Positions 19,651-29,023 are shown, counted from the first letter of the stretch. The stretch is 39,111 bases of DNA from Alphaproteobacteria bacterium (GCA_018971215.1 JAGXBG010000003.1:1-39111); one strand, 5' to 3'. Numbers and translations: made by a program. The notes: generated by a model from the sequence alone, not told the origin.

Positions 19651-20567
19651 TTTTGCGGTTTGCGCCGGCATTGCTGGTCGCGGTCGTGGCCGCCGGCGCG
19701 GCGGCGCCATGCGCCCAGGCGCAACTCGCCGGCACGCAAGCGAGCGAGCGTCCCATTCACATCGAAGCCGATCGCGGCATCGAGTGGCAGCAGGCGCATA
19801 ACGTCTATATCGCACGCGGCAACGCCTCGGCCACCCGCGGCAACGCGACCGTGACCGCCGACATTCTCTATGCCTATTACCGTCCGGTCGGACAAGGCGC
19901 CGATCATCCGGCTGGTCCGCCCGCGGCGACGAGCAAGGAAGGCCAACGCGCCCAAAACCCGCTGCAAGGCGGTTCGTCGACGGAAATCTACCGGATGGAG
20001 GCCGACGGCCACGTCCATTTCATCGACGGCGATCAGCAGTCCTTCGGCGACCACGCCGTGTACGACATCGACCAGGCGGTCATGGTGCTCACCGGCAACA
20101 ATTTGCGCATCGTCACGCCGAGCGAAACCATCACCGCGCGCGATTCGCTGGAATGGTACGACAAGAAGCAGATCGCCGTGGCCCGTGGCAATGCGCTGGT
20201 GGTTCGCGGCGATCGCCGTATGCGCGCCGACTTGATCACCGCCGACGTCGAGAAACAAGGCGATCAGCCGGCGCAGATCACCCGCGTCAACGGCTACGGC
20301 AACGTGCTGATCTCCGCGCCGGGGCAGATCGCCCACGGCGACGAGGGCGTCTACAATGTCGGGCCGCAAATCGCGACGCTGATCGGCCATGTCCGGCTGA
20401 CCAAAGGCGACAACGAGCTGCACGGCCAGTACGGCGTCGTCGACATGAAGAGCAACGTCAGCCAGATTCTGGCCGCGCCGCCGAATCAGATTGCAACCGG
20501 TCCGGCGCCACGCGTCGAAGGCTTGCTGGTGCCGAACCGCAAGCCGGCCGCGAACGGCGGGCAATAG
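19647..20567 (+). CDS. lptA: LptA/OstA family LPS transport protein, extended form
   Basis: GTG start in GTGA overlap; signal peptide; RPIHIEADRGIEWQQAHNVYIARGNASATRGNATVTADILYAYY (OstA), second region DSLEWYDKKQIAVARGNALVVRGDRRMRADLITADV, GHVRLTKGDNELHGQYGVVDMKSNVSQIL. Confidence 0.87.
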   Translation: MILRFAPALLVAVVAAGAAAPCAQAQLAGTQASERPIHIEADRGIEWQQAHNVYIARGNASATRGNATVTADILYAYYRPVGQGADHPAGPPAATSKEGQRAQNPLQGGSSTEIYRMEADGHVHFIDGDQQSFGDHAVYDIDQAVMVLTGNNLRIVTPSETITARDSLEWYDKKQIAVARGNALVVRGDRRMRADLITADVEKQGDQPAQITRVNGYGNVLISAPGQIAHGDEGVYNVGPQIATLIGHVRLTKGDNELHGQYGVVDMKSNVSQILAAPPNQIATGPAPRVEGLLVPNRKPAANGGQ

Positions 20568-20573
20568 GACGCC

Positions 20574-21410
20574 ATGACCAAGCCGCCGGCGGACCATAAT
20601 CCGACAACGAGCCACGCTGCGGACGGCGCATACGCCCATGCGGCGCCGGCGTCACGACGCGACGCGACGCCGCGTCTCGTCGCCTCGAACGCCGGCCTGG
20701 TGGCGACCAATCTCGGCAAGAGCTTCAAGAAGCGTCCGGTGCTGCGCGCGGTCAGCGTCGCGGTTCAGCGCGGCGAGGCGGTCGGTTTGCTCGGACCCAA
20801 CGGCGCCGGCAAAACCACGTGCTTCTACATCATCACCGGCCTGGTGCGGCCCGACGTCGGCACCATCGCCCTCGACGGCGAGGACATCACCGAACTGCCG
20901 ATGTATCGCCGCGCGCGCCTCGGCATCGGCTATCTGCCGCAAGAAGCGTCGATTTTCCGCGGCCTGTCCGTCGAACAGAACATCCGCGCCGTGCTCGAAG
21001 TGGCCGAGCCGGAGCCCGAGACGCGCGAAACCATGCTCGACGCGCTGCTGGCCGAATTCTCGATCACTCATTTGCGCCGGGCGCCGGCGATGGCGCTGTC
21101 CGGCGGTGAGCGGCGGCGCGTCGAGATCGCGCGCGCGCTGGCGACGCGGCCGCATTTCATTCTGCTCGACGAGCCGCTGGCCGGTATCGACCCGATTGCC
21201 GTCGGCGACATCCGCGATCTCGTCGCCCATCTGAAGGATCGCGGCATCGGCGTTTTGATCACCGACCACAATGTCCGTGAGACGCTCGAGATCGTCGACC
21301 GCGCCTATATCCTGCACCAGGGCCAGGTGCTGATGGAGGGCGCGCCCGACGAAATCGTGCGCGATGCGAACGTGCGGCGCGTTTACCTGGGCGAAAGGTT
21401 CAGCCTGTAG
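20574..21410 (+). CDS. lptB: LPS export ABC transporter ATPase LptB
   Basis: [95 protein letters not shown]. Confidence 0.95.
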   Translation: MTKPPADHNPTTSHAADGAYAHAAPASRRDATPRLVASNAGLVATNLGKSFKKRPVLRAVSVAVQRGEAVGLLGPNGAGKTTCFYIITGLVRPDVGTIALDGEDITELPMYRRARLGIGYLPQEASIFRGLSVEQNIRAVLEVAEPEPETRETMLDALLAEFSITHLRRAPAMALSGGERRRVEIARALATRPHFILLDEPLAGIDPIAVGDIRDLVAHLKDRGIGVLITDHNVRETLEIVDRAYILHQGQVLMEGAPDEIVRDANVRRVYLGERFSL

Positions 21411-21419
21411 GTCGCCGCC

Positions 21420-22925
21420 ATGGCTCTTACGCCACGACTGGATCTGCGCCAAGGCCAGGCGCTCGTCATGACGCCGCAACTGCAGCAGGCGATCAAGCTG
21501 CTGCAGATGTCGAGCATTGAGCTCACGGCCTATGTCGAGAGCGAGCTCGAGCAGAATCCGCTGCTGGAGCACGATGAGACGTCCGATGAGAGCGGTGGCG
21601 CGGACGGCTCCACAACCGATGGCGCGACGACCGAGGCGCCGGCCGAAGGCGAAACGCCGCCGGACGAGCGCCGCGACGCCGTGGCCGGCGCCGACACCGC
21701 GGACGCCGCCGAAACCTGGCACGAGGAAGCCGGCCGCGAAGGCGAGGGCAATCTCGACTACGCCGGCGATCCGGAAGCCTGGAAAACTCGCAGCAGCGCC
21801 GCGCCGGCCGACGGTCTGCCCGGGCTCGATCAGACGCTGACGCGGCCGATCAGCCTGCGTGAGCATCTGCTCGAGCAGCTGGCGGTTGAGATCCACGATC
21901 CCGCCGACCGCGTCATCGGCAGCCATCTCATCGACATGGTGGACGACGCCGGCTACATCACCGGTGACTTCATCGTCATCGCCGAACTGCTGTCGTGCGA
22001 CGTGGCGCGCATCGAAAAAACGCTGACGCTGCTGCAACGGTTCGATCCGGCCGGCGTTTTTGCGCGCAACCTCGCCGAATGCCTGGCGTTGCAGCTCAAG
22101 GAGCGCGACCGGTTCGATCCGGCGATGCAGACGCTGGTCGAAAACCTGCCGTTGCTCGCCAACCGCGACGCGCAACAGCTGATGCGCGTCTGCCGCGTCG
22201 ATGCCGGCGACCTCACGCAGATGGTCGCCGAGATCAAGGCGCTCAATCCGAAGCCTGGCCTCGCCTTCGACAAGGCGGCGCCGGAAATCGTCGTGCCCGA
22301 CGTGCTGCTGCGCGCGCTGCCGGACAGCAGCTGGGCGGTGGAGCTCAACAGCGAGAGCCTGCCGCGCGTCCTGGTCAACAATCGCTATTACGCCGAAGTC
22401 AGCGGCGCAACCAAGAACAAGAACGAGAAGGAATATCTCTCCGAGCGCTACCAGTCGGCCAATTGGCTGGTCAAGGCGCTGCACCAGCGGGCGACCACGA
22501 TCCTGAAAGTGTCGCGCGAGATCGTCCGCCAACAGGACGGCTTCCTGCGCCACGGCGTGCAGCATTTGAAGCCGTTGGTCCTGCGCGACATTGCCTCGGC
22601 CATCGAGATGCACGAAAGCACCGTCAGCCGCGTCACGACCAACAAATACATCATGACGCCGCGCGGGATTTACGAGCTCAAGTACTTCTTCACTTCGGCC
22701 ATCGCGGCGGCTTCAGGCGAGGCACATTCGGCCGAAGCCGTGCGCTTCCGCATCCGCACGCTGATCGAGGCGGAATCGGGCGAAATTTTGTCCGACGATC
22801 GGATCGTGGAAATTTTGCTGAAAGAAGGTATAGACATCGCCCGCCGGACGGTCGCCAAATACCGCGAGGCGATGAACATCCCCTCGTCGGTCCGGCGCCG
22901 CCGCGAGAGGACCCTGCAATTGTGA
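21420..22925 (+). CDS. rpoN: RNA polymerase sigma-54 factor
   Basis: LRQGQALVMTPQLQQAIKLLQMSSIELTAYVESELEQNPLLE region I, acidic region II, HESTVSRVTTNKYIMTPRGIYELKYFF, RpoN box ARRTVAKYREAM. Confidence 0.97.
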   Translation: MALTPRLDLRQGQALVMTPQLQQAIKLLQMSSIELTAYVESELEQNPLLEHDETSDESGGADGSTTDGATTEAPAEGETPPDERRDAVAGADTADAAETWHEEAGREGEGNLDYAGDPEAWKTRSSAAPADGLPGLDQTLTRPISLREHLLEQLAVEIHDPADRVIGSHLIDMVDDAGYITGDFIVIAELLSCDVARIEKTLTLLQRFDPAGVFARNLAECLALQLKERDRFDPAMQTLVENLPLLANRDAQQLMRVCRVDAGDLTQMVAEIKALNPKPGLAFDKAAPEIVVPDVLLRALPDSSWAVELNSESLPRVLVNNRYYAEVSGATKNKNEKEYLSERYQSANWLVKALHQRATTILKVSREIVRQQDGFLRHGVQHLKPLVLRDIASAIEMHESTVSRVTTNKYIMTPRGIYELKYFFTSAIAAASGEAHSAEAVRFRIRTLIEAESGEILSDDRIVEILLKEGIDIARRTVAKYREAMNIPSSVRRRRERTLQL

Positions 22926-23416
22926 CCGGGCAACGAGCAAGCAAACCAGCAATGCGGATTTCGGACCTGCTGACGCAGACATCGGTGACGACCCGTCTCA
23001 AGGCGGCCAACAAGAAGCAAGCCTTGCAGGACTTGGCCAAGCGCGCGGCGTCCGTGATCGGCGTCGGCGAGCGCGTCCTGTTCGAGACCCTGATGGAGCG
23101 TGAACGCCTGGGCTCGACCGGGATCGGCAACGGCGTGGCGGTGCCGCACGGCCGACTGCCCGGCCTGTCGGCGCCGCGCGGCTTCTTCGCCCGGCTTGAA
23201 AAGGCGGTCGATTTCGAGGCGGTCGACAACCGCCCCGTCGACCTGATTTTCCTGCTGGTCACGCCGGAAGGCGCCAGCGGCGATCATCTGAAGGCGCTGG
23301 CGCTAGTTTCGCGCCTGCTGCGCGACCGCAAGATCTGCGAAAAGCTGCGCGGCACCGACCGCGCCGACGCGCTTTACGCGCTGCTCGTCGACCACGCCGC
23401 GAGCGACGCCGCCTGA
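22922..23416 (+). CDS. ptsN: PTS IIA-like nitrogen regulatory protein PtsN
   Basis: MRISDLLTQTSVTTRLKAANKKQALQDLAKRAASVIGVGERVLFETLMERERLGSTGIGNGVAVPHGRLPG. GTG at 22922 overlaps the rpoN stop (GTGA); alternative ATG at 22952. Confidence 0.93.
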   Translation: MTGQRASKPAMRISDLLTQTSVTTRLKAANKKQALQDLAKRAASVIGVGERVLFETLMERERLGSTGIGNGVAVPHGRLPGLSAPRGFFARLEKAVDFEAVDNRPVDLIFLLVTPEGASGDHLKALALVSRLLRDRKICEKLRGTDRADALYALLVDHAASDAA

Positions 23417-23455
23417 GGCGGCAGCGATTTCACGATCGGTGTCGGAACGAACGGC

Positions 23456-23677
23456 TCAGTGAACGCTGAGCGGTTCCAGGTCGTTCTGGCGGACGGCCGC
23501 GGCGGCAACTTCCGGCGTATTCATCACCGCAACCTGGGTGCCGTCGGCGGCGTGGACCGCATAGGCCTTTTGGCCCTCGATCGTCACGGGACGAATGTAG
23601 GCGATGTCCTGGATGCCCCACAGCGCGAATTCCTTCGCCGAGATGTTCTTCAGCCGTACAAGTTCGGGGTTATTCAT
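23456..23677 (-). CDS. DUF1150 family small protein
   Basis: MNNPELVRLKNISAKEFALWGIQDIAYIRPVTIEGQKAYAVHAADGTQVAVMNTPEVAAAAVRQNDLEPLSVH, resembling DUF1150 proteins adjacent to hsp20; overlaps hsp20 by 8 nt. Confidence 0.82.
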   Translation of the reverse strand: MNNPELVRLKNISAKEFALWGIQDIAYIRPVTIEGQKAYAVHAADGTQVAVMNTPEVAAAAVRQNDLEPLSVH

Positions 23678-24116
23678 GGTCGCCTGCCTTTCCGTTGATC
23701 GGACTACCCGAGCCGCGGATTTCGACGCGCTTCACCCGTTGCTCCGCCGCGCGACGCGCGAGATCGACGTGGAGGAGGCCATTTTCGAGCCAGGCGCCGG
23801 CGACTTCGATGCCGTCGGCGAGGACGAACGAACGCTGAAACTGACGCGCAGCGATGCCGCGGTGGAGATAGATCCGGTCCTTGTCGTCGCTCTGCTTGCC
23901 GCGGATGATCAGCTGGTTGTCTTCGATCTGGACCGCCAGGTCGTCCATGGTAAAGCCGGCGACGGCGAGTGTGATGCGCAGGGCGTTGTCGCCGCGCTGT
24001 TCGACATTGTAGGGGGGGTAGCCGTCTGCGGTTGCCTTGGTCACGCGGTCGAGCGCACGCTCGAACTGGTCGAATCCCAGCAACAACGGCGAATTGAAGA
24101 CCGACAAACGTGCCAT
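23670..24116 (-). CDS. Small heat shock protein, Hsp20/alpha-crystallin family
   Basis: MARLSVFNSPLLLGFDQFERALDRVTKATADGYPPYNVEQRGDNALRITLAVAGFTMDDLAVQIEDNQLIIRGKQ...RIYLHRGIAARQFQRSFVLADGIEVAGAWLENGLLHVDL; SD AGGAGG 5 nt upstream of ATG. Confidence 0.95.
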   Translation of the reverse strand: MARLSVFNSPLLLGFDQFERALDRVTKATADGYPPYNVEQRGDNALRITLAVAGFTMDDLAVQIEDNQLIIRGKQSDDKDRIYLHRGIAARQFQRSFVLADGIEVAGAWLENGLLHVDLARRAAEQRVKRVEIRGSGSPINGKAGDHE

Positions 24117-24118
24117 CT

Positions 24119-24206
24119 GGACCTCCTCGAGCGAGCTAAGTCCCCTGTCCGAGACCCCGTTCCGGGCGCCTCTTGCAACCATCGGACGCGCCAATCGGCC
24201 GCGTCC
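24119..24206 (-). promoter_or_regulatory. Candidate RNA thermometer (ROSE-like three-hairpin 5' UTR of hsp20)
   Basis: Minus strand: hairpin I GGACGCG/CGCGTCC (24206-24184); hairpin II GAGGC(g)CCCG-GAA-CGGGGTCTC (24172-24151); hairpin III GGACTT...AGGTCC enclosing CTC-GCTC-GAG (24143-24119), which contains the SD GAGGAGG. Confidence 0.55.
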
Positions 24207-24216
24207 CACGAGCGAC

Positions 24217-24245
24217 ATATGGGTCGACGCGCCGGTCTTATCAAG
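24217..24245 (-). promoter_or_regulatory. Candidate sigma32 (RpoH) promoter of hsp20
   Basis: Minus strand CTTGATA (24245-24239), 15 nt, CCCATAT (24223-24217); resembles CTTGAAA-N13-15-CCCCATNT. Confidence 0.6.
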
Positions 24246-24274
24246 ACTGGCAGCACGGTCCTGGACGACGCCGT

Positions 24275-24313
24275 AAAAGACGAAGGCCCGGCGCGGACGG
24301 CGCCAGGCCTTCG
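24275..24313 (-). terminator. Intrinsic terminator downstream of tRNA-Ala
   Basis: Minus strand CGAAGGCC-T-GGCGC-CGTCC-GCGCC-G-GGCCTTCG followed by TCTTTT: 13 bp stem with one mismatch, 5 nt loop, U-rich tail. Confidence 0.85.
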
Positions 24314-24318
24314 ATTGG

Positions 24319-24394
<76 letters not shown>

Positions 24395-24446
24395 GAAGCG
24401 AGCGTGTTCCGCGGCGGGAACGCGGGAAATCTAGCGCGGCGAGCGA

Positions 24447-24465
24447 CGGCGGGAAAGACCCGCCG
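24447..24465 (-). terminator. GC-rich hairpin after the TIGR02300 gene (terminator-like, no U-tract)
   Basis: CGGCGGG-TCTTT-CCCGCCG, perfect 7 bp stem starting 2 nt after the stop codon; no poly-U follows. Confidence 0.35.
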
Positions 24466-24467
24466 GA

Positions 24468-24938
24468 TCAGCGATCGTCCTCCTCGTCGACGTTCTCGAT
24501 GACCTCGGCCATGTCGTCCTCGTCTTCGCCGAGCTCCGAGGCGTCCTCGACGAGGACCTCTTCGTCCTCTTCGTCCTCGTCGCCGCCCTTCTTCTCGTCG
24601 TCAGCGCCCTTGCCGCGACCCTTGCCCTTGCCGGCTTTCGCGGGCTCGGCGGTTTCCTCGGCCCCCTCCTCGCCTTCGTCGCCGGCCGGGATTTCGGTCA
24701 CGGCCTCGCCCGCCTCGTCGGGCTCGGCCGCCAGATCGGCTTCGAGCTCTTCCTCGAGCGGCGCCACATCCTCGACCGCCGCCGGTGCAGCCGCGCGCGA
24801 TTTCCGTGTCTTGACCAGGAACTCGGCGTCGAACGGCGCGCCGCATTTCGGACACGTGATCGGATCGCGGCGCATGTCGTAATAGCGCGTGCCGCAATTC
24901 GGGCAGATCCGCTTAGTACCCCACTCAACCTTCGTCAC
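24468..24938 (-). CDS. TIGR02300 (FYDLN acid) family protein: zinc ribbon plus acidic tail
   Basis: MTKVEWGTKRICPNCGTRYYDMRRDPITCPKCGAPFDAEF with two CPxCG knuckles, then a long Glu/Asp-rich tail ending EDEDDMAEVIENVDEEDDR. Confidence 0.87.
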   Translation of the reverse strand: MTKVEWGTKRICPNCGTRYYDMRRDPITCPKCGAPFDAEFLVKTRKSRAAAPAAVEDVAPLEEELEADLAAEPDEAGEAVTEIPAGDEGEEGAEETAEPAKAGKGKGRGKGADDEKKGGDEDEEDEEVLVEDASELGEDEDDMAEVIENVDEEDDR

Positions 24939-25122
24939 AGTGCCTCCGCTACGTATGCGAACGCCAAATCCATATTTCCCGGCCCTTTGCCACGACGGCG
25001 GGCCGCTGTCAAAAGCTAATTCGCGGTCGTCGTCGGGCTGCCGTCATGCCGCCGGGCGCGGTCCGGTCGCACCGGCGACCGCGCTGTGCTAAAGACACCG
25101 CACCATCGAGGACACCGCATCC

Positions 25123-26454
25123 GTGACTGCGCTTTCATCCGGCTCGTCGCGTCCGCTGCACGGCCGTTGCCGCGTACCCGGCGACAAATCGATCTCGCAC
25201 CGGGCGCTGATCCTCGGCGCGCTCGCCGTCGGCCGAACGCGCATCCGCAATCTGCTCGAAGGCGACGACGTGCTGCGCACGGCAGCGGCGTTGAAGGCAC
25301 TCGGCGCGCGCATCGCGCGCGACCGGAACGGCCAATGGACCGTGCACGGCGTCGGTGTCGGCGGATTGGTCGAGCCGGGCGAAATCCTCGACCTCGGCAA
25401 CTCGGGCACCGGCGCGCGGCTGCTGATGGGCGCCGTGGCGACGCATCCGTTCACCAGCTTCTTCAGCGGCGACGAGTCCCTGCGCCGCCGGCCGATGGCG
25501 CGCATCGTCGAACCGCTGACGCGGATCGGCGCGCGCTTCGTTGCCCGCGACGGCAGCCGCCTGCCTTTGGCCGTGGTGGGAACCGCATCGCCGATGCCGA
25601 TCGCCTACACGCTGCCGGTGCCGTCGGCGCAGGTGAAGTCGGCGGTGCTGCTGGCCGGCCTCAACGCGCCGGGCGAGACGACGGTGATCGAGCCGGTGGC
25701 GACGCGTGACCACACCGAGAACATGCTGCGGCACTTCGGCGCGCAAATCACGGTGACGGCAACCGAAACCGGCGGCAAACGGATCGTGTTGACCGGCCAG
25801 CCCGAATTGAAGCCCGCCGATCTTGCTGTGCCGGGCGATCCGTCGTCGGCCGCGTTTCCGATCGTCGCGGCGCTGATCCGCCCCGGCTCGGCGATCACCA
25901 TCGAAGGCGTCGGCACCAATCCGCTGCGCACCGGGCTCTATCAGACGCTCGCCGAAATGGGCGCGCAGCTCGGCGTTGCCAAGGCGCGCATCGCCGGCGG
26001 CGAACCCGTCGCCGACATCACGGTCAAAGCCGGCGATTTGCACGGCGTCAACGTTCCCGCGGCACGCGCGCCGAGCATGATCGACGAGTATCCGATCCTC
26101 GCGGTCGCCGCCGCCTTCGCCAAAGGCCGCACGGTGATGCGCGGTCTCGGCGAGCTGCGCGTCAAGGAAAGCGACCGGCTGGCGGCAATCGCCGGCGGGC
26201 TGCGGAAATGCGGCGTCGCCGCGACGATCGACGGCGATACGCTGACCGTCGAAGGCAAAGGCGCGCCGCCTAAAGGCGGCGCGCTGGTCGCAGCGCAGCT
26301 CGATCACCGCATCGCCATGGCGTTTCTGGTACTCGGCGGCGCGGCGCGCAAACCGGTGCGCATCGACGACGGCGAGACCATCGCCACCAGCTTTCCCGGC
26401 TTCGTCAAGCTGATGAACCGGCTCGGCACCCGCATCGTCGAGGCGCGGCGGTGA
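25123..26454 (+). CDS. aroA: 3-phosphoshikimate 1-carboxyvinyltransferase (EPSP synthase), class II-like
   Basis: [135 protein letters not shown]. Confidence 0.97.
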   Translation: MTALSSGSSRPLHGRCRVPGDKSISHRALILGALAVGRTRIRNLLEGDDVLRTAAALKALGARIARDRNGQWTVHGVGVGGLVEPGEILDLGNSGTGARLLMGAVATHPFTSFFSGDESLRRRPMARIVEPLTRIGARFVARDGSRLPLAVVGTASPMPIAYTLPVPSAQVKSAVLLAGLNAPGETTVIEPVATRDHTENMLRHFGAQITVTATETGGKRIVLTGQPELKPADLAVPGDPSSAAFPIVAALIRPGSAITIEGVGTNPLRTGLYQTLAEMGAQLGVAKARIAGGEPVADITVKAGDLHGVNVPAARAPSMIDEYPILAVAAAFAKGRTVMRGLGELRVKESDRLAAIAGGLRKCGVAATIDGDTLTVEGKGAPPKGGALVAAQLDHRIAMAFLVLGGAARKPVRIDDGETIATSFPGFVKLMNRLGTRIVEARR

Positions 26455-27080
26455 TCATCGCCGTCGACGGTCCGGCCGCTTCCGGCAAGGGCACGCTGGC
26501 GCGCCGGCTCGCGCAGCATTTCGGCCTCAATCACCTCGATACCGGGTCGCTCTATCGCGCCGTCGCCTTCCGGGCGCTGGCCGCAGGCGCCGATCCGGCC
26601 GATCCCGACGCCGCGGTGGCGGCCGCCCGGCAGATCGAACCGTCCGACCTTGCCGACCCGCGGCTGCGCGACGACAAGGTGGCCCAGGCGGCCTCGCTCG
26701 TCGCCGCCATTCCCGGCGTCCGCACCGCGCTACTGGCCTTCCAGCGCGATTTCGCCCGCCGGGGACCGGGCGCCGTGCTCGACGGCCGTGATATCGGCAC
26801 CGTGGTCTGCCCCGACGCCGACGCCAAGATCTTCCTGACGGCCACGGTCGAGGCCAGAGCTTTGAGGCGATTCAAAGAGTTGCAGGCTGCGGGCGGCCCC
26901 GCTATATACGAGCGCGTCCTGCAGGACATGATGCTTCGTGACGCGCGCGACCGGGAGCGCCGAACCGCCCCGCTGCAGCGCGCTTCAGATGCGTTCGAGC
27001 TCGATACCACCGCGCTCGATGCCGATGCCGCTTTCGCGGCCGCTCTCCGCTATGTCGGGGGGCTCAAGCCGCGGCGTTAG
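26451..27080 (+). CDS. cmk: Cytidylate kinase
   Basis: [80 protein letters not shown] start, GTGA overlap with aroA. Confidence 0.96.
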   Translation: MIIAVDGPAASGKGTLARRLAQHFGLNHLDTGSLYRAVAFRALAAGADPADPDAAVAAARQIEPSDLADPRLRDDKVAQAASLVAAIPGVRTALLAFQRDFARRGPGAVLDGRDIGTVVCPDADAKIFLTATVEARALRRFKELQAAGGPAIYERVLQDMMLRDARDRERRTAPLQRASDAFELDTTALDADAAFAAALRYVGGLKPRR

Positions 27081-27148
27081 GCTTGCCCTGCTCCGACGAC
27101 GGGTTCACGCCGCCGCGCCCGATCCTGCGGCGGCCGGCTGCGGTTCTC

Positions 27149-27180
27149 TCCCCGTGAGGTCGCGGTCTTCGTTACGGGGA
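27149..27180 (+). promoter_or_regulatory. Stem-loop in the rpsA leader
   Basis: TCCCCGT (27149-27155) / ACGGGGA (27174-27180), perfect 7 bp stem, ending 6 nt before GGAG (27187-27190) and 15 nt before the rpsA ATG. Confidence 0.4.
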
Positions 27181-27195
27181 AGTTCCGGAGTTCGC

Positions 27196-28926
27196 ATGGC
27201 CGCTCGTCAATCCGCAGTTTCGCAGGACAAAGGCAAGGAGAGCTTCGCGGCGCTCCTCGACGAAAGCCTCGGCGCCGCCTCGGGCCTCGAAGGCACGGTG
27301 GTCAAGGGCCAGGTCGTCGCCATCGAGAACGACATGGTGCTGATCGACGTCGGCCTCAAATCCGAAGGCCGCGTGCCGTTGAAGGAATTCGGCGGCGGCG
27401 GCCGCACCGCCGAGATCAAGGCGGGCGACACGGTCGAAGTCTTCCTCGAGCGCATGGAAGGCAAGAACGGCGAGGCACAGCTGTCGCGCGAAAAGGCGCG
27501 GCGCGAGGAAGCGTGGTCGCTGCTCGAAAAGAGCTTCCAGGCGAACGAACGGGTTCAGGGCGTCATCTTTGGCCGCGTCAAAGGCGGCTTCACCGTCGAT
27601 CTTTCCGGCGCCGTCGCGTTCCTGCCTGGCAGCCAAGTCGACATTCGGCCGGTGCGCGACATCACCCCACTGCTGGGCTCGCCGCAGCAATTCCAGATCC
27701 TCAAGATGGACCGCGCGCGCGGCAACATCGTCGTATCGCGCCGTGCCGTGCTCGAAGAGAGCCGCGCCGAAGCGCGCTCCGAGCTCGTCGCCTCGCTCAA
27801 GGAAGGCCAAATCCTCAACGGCGTGGTCAAGAACATCACCGATTACGGCGCGTTCGTCGATCTCGGCGGCGTCGACGGTCTGCTGCACGTCACCGACATC
27901 GCCTGGCGGCGCATCAACCATCCGTCCGAGGCGCTGCATATCGGCCAGACCGTGAAGGTCCAGGTCATCCGCTTCAATCCCGAAACCCAGCGCATCTCGC
28001 TCGGCATGAAGCAGCTCGAAGCCGATCCGTGGGAAGGCGTCGAGCTCAAGTATCCGGCCAGCGCCAAGTTCAAGGGCCGCGTGACCAACATCACCGACTA
28101 CGGCGCGTTCGTCGAGCTCGAGCCCGGCGTCGAAGGGCTGGTCCATGTCTCGGAGATGAGCTGGACCAAGAAGAACGTGCATCCCGGCAAGATCGTCTCG
28201 ACCAGCCAGGAGGTCGAGGTCATGGTGCTCGACGTCGATCCGCAGAAGCGCCGGATCTCGTTGGGCCTCAAACAGTGCCTCGCCAATCCCTGGGAGAACT
28301 TCAAGGAAAAGTACCCCGTCGGCACCGATCTCGAAGGCGAGATCAAGAACATCACCGAATTCGGCGTCTTCGTCGGTCTGCCTGGCGACATCGACGGCAT
28401 GGTCCATCTCTCCGATCTCGATTGGCAGAAGGCGGGCGAAGAGGCGATCAAGGACTACAAGAAGGGCGACATGGCCCGGGTGCGTGTGCTCGACGTCGAC
28501 ATCGAGAAGGAGCGCATCTCGCTCGGCGTCAAGCAGCTTCAGGCCGAGCCGGCTTCGGCTGCCGAGGTCGCCGGGATCAAGAAGGGCGACGTCGTGACCT
28601 GCACGGTCTCGGCCGTCACCGACAGCGGCATCGAGGTGAATCTTGCCGGCGGCATGTCGGGCTTCATCCGCAAGGCCGAGCTGTCGCGTGATCGCGCCGA
28701 GCAACGGCCCGACCGCTTCGCCGTCGGCGAAAAGGTCGACGCCAAGCTCACCGGCTTCGACCGCAGCGGGCGCAAAGCCACGCTGTCGATCAAGGCGCGC
28801 GAAATCGACGAGGACAAACAGGCGATGGCCGAATACGGCTCGTCTGATTCCGGCGCCAGCCTGGGCGATATCCTGGGCGCGGCATTGAGCCGAAAGAACG
28901 AAAAGGACGAGAAGTCCGACGGCTGA
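27196..28926 (+). CDS. rpsA: 30S ribosomal protein S1
   Basis: [24 protein letters not shown]..., repeated S1 domains ([104 protein letters not shown]). Confidence 0.97.
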   Translation: MAARQSAVSQDKGKESFAALLDESLGAASGLEGTVVKGQVVAIENDMVLIDVGLKSEGRVPLKEFGGGGRTAEIKAGDTVEVFLERMEGKNGEAQLSREKARREEAWSLLEKSFQANERVQGVIFGRVKGGFTVDLSGAVAFLPGSQVDIRPVRDITPLLGSPQQFQILKMDRARGNIVVSRRAVLEESRAEARSELVASLKEGQILNGVVKNITDYGAFVDLGGVDGLLHVTDIAWRRINHPSEALHIGQTVKVQVIRFNPETQRISLGMKQLEADPWEGVELKYPASAKFKGRVTNITDYGAFVELEPGVEGLVHVSEMSWTKKNVHPGKIVSTSQEVEVMVLDVDPQKRRISLGLKQCLANPWENFKEKYPVGTDLEGEIKNITEFGVFVGLPGDIDGMVHLSDLDWQKAGEEAIKDYKKGDMARVRVLDVDIEKERISLGVKQLQAEPASAAEVAGIKKGDVVTCTVSAVTDSGIEVNLAGGMSGFIRKAELSRDRAEQRPDRFAVGEKVDAKLTGFDRSGRKATLSIKAREIDEDKQAMAEYGSSDSGASLGDILGAALSRKNEKDEKSDG

Positions 28927-29023
28927 AACCCGGCCGCCGGCCCGCGCCGCATTTCTTGACGGGGCGGGTTGGATTTGGCAGGGTTTCCAATGCTTTAACG
29001 CGGCGGGGGGCCTGGGCTGCGCA

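Noticed and set aside
20652-22613. 653-aa minus-strand ORF opposite lptB-rpoN
   Set aside because: Antisense shadow spanning two well-supported genes; no coherent fold or motif.
25135-26307. 390-aa minus-strand ORF opposite aroA
   Set aside because: Antisense shadow of a clear EPSP synthase.
28955-29010. TTGACG upstream of ihfB as a promoter
   Set aside because: No acceptable -10 at proper spacing (CAGGGT).
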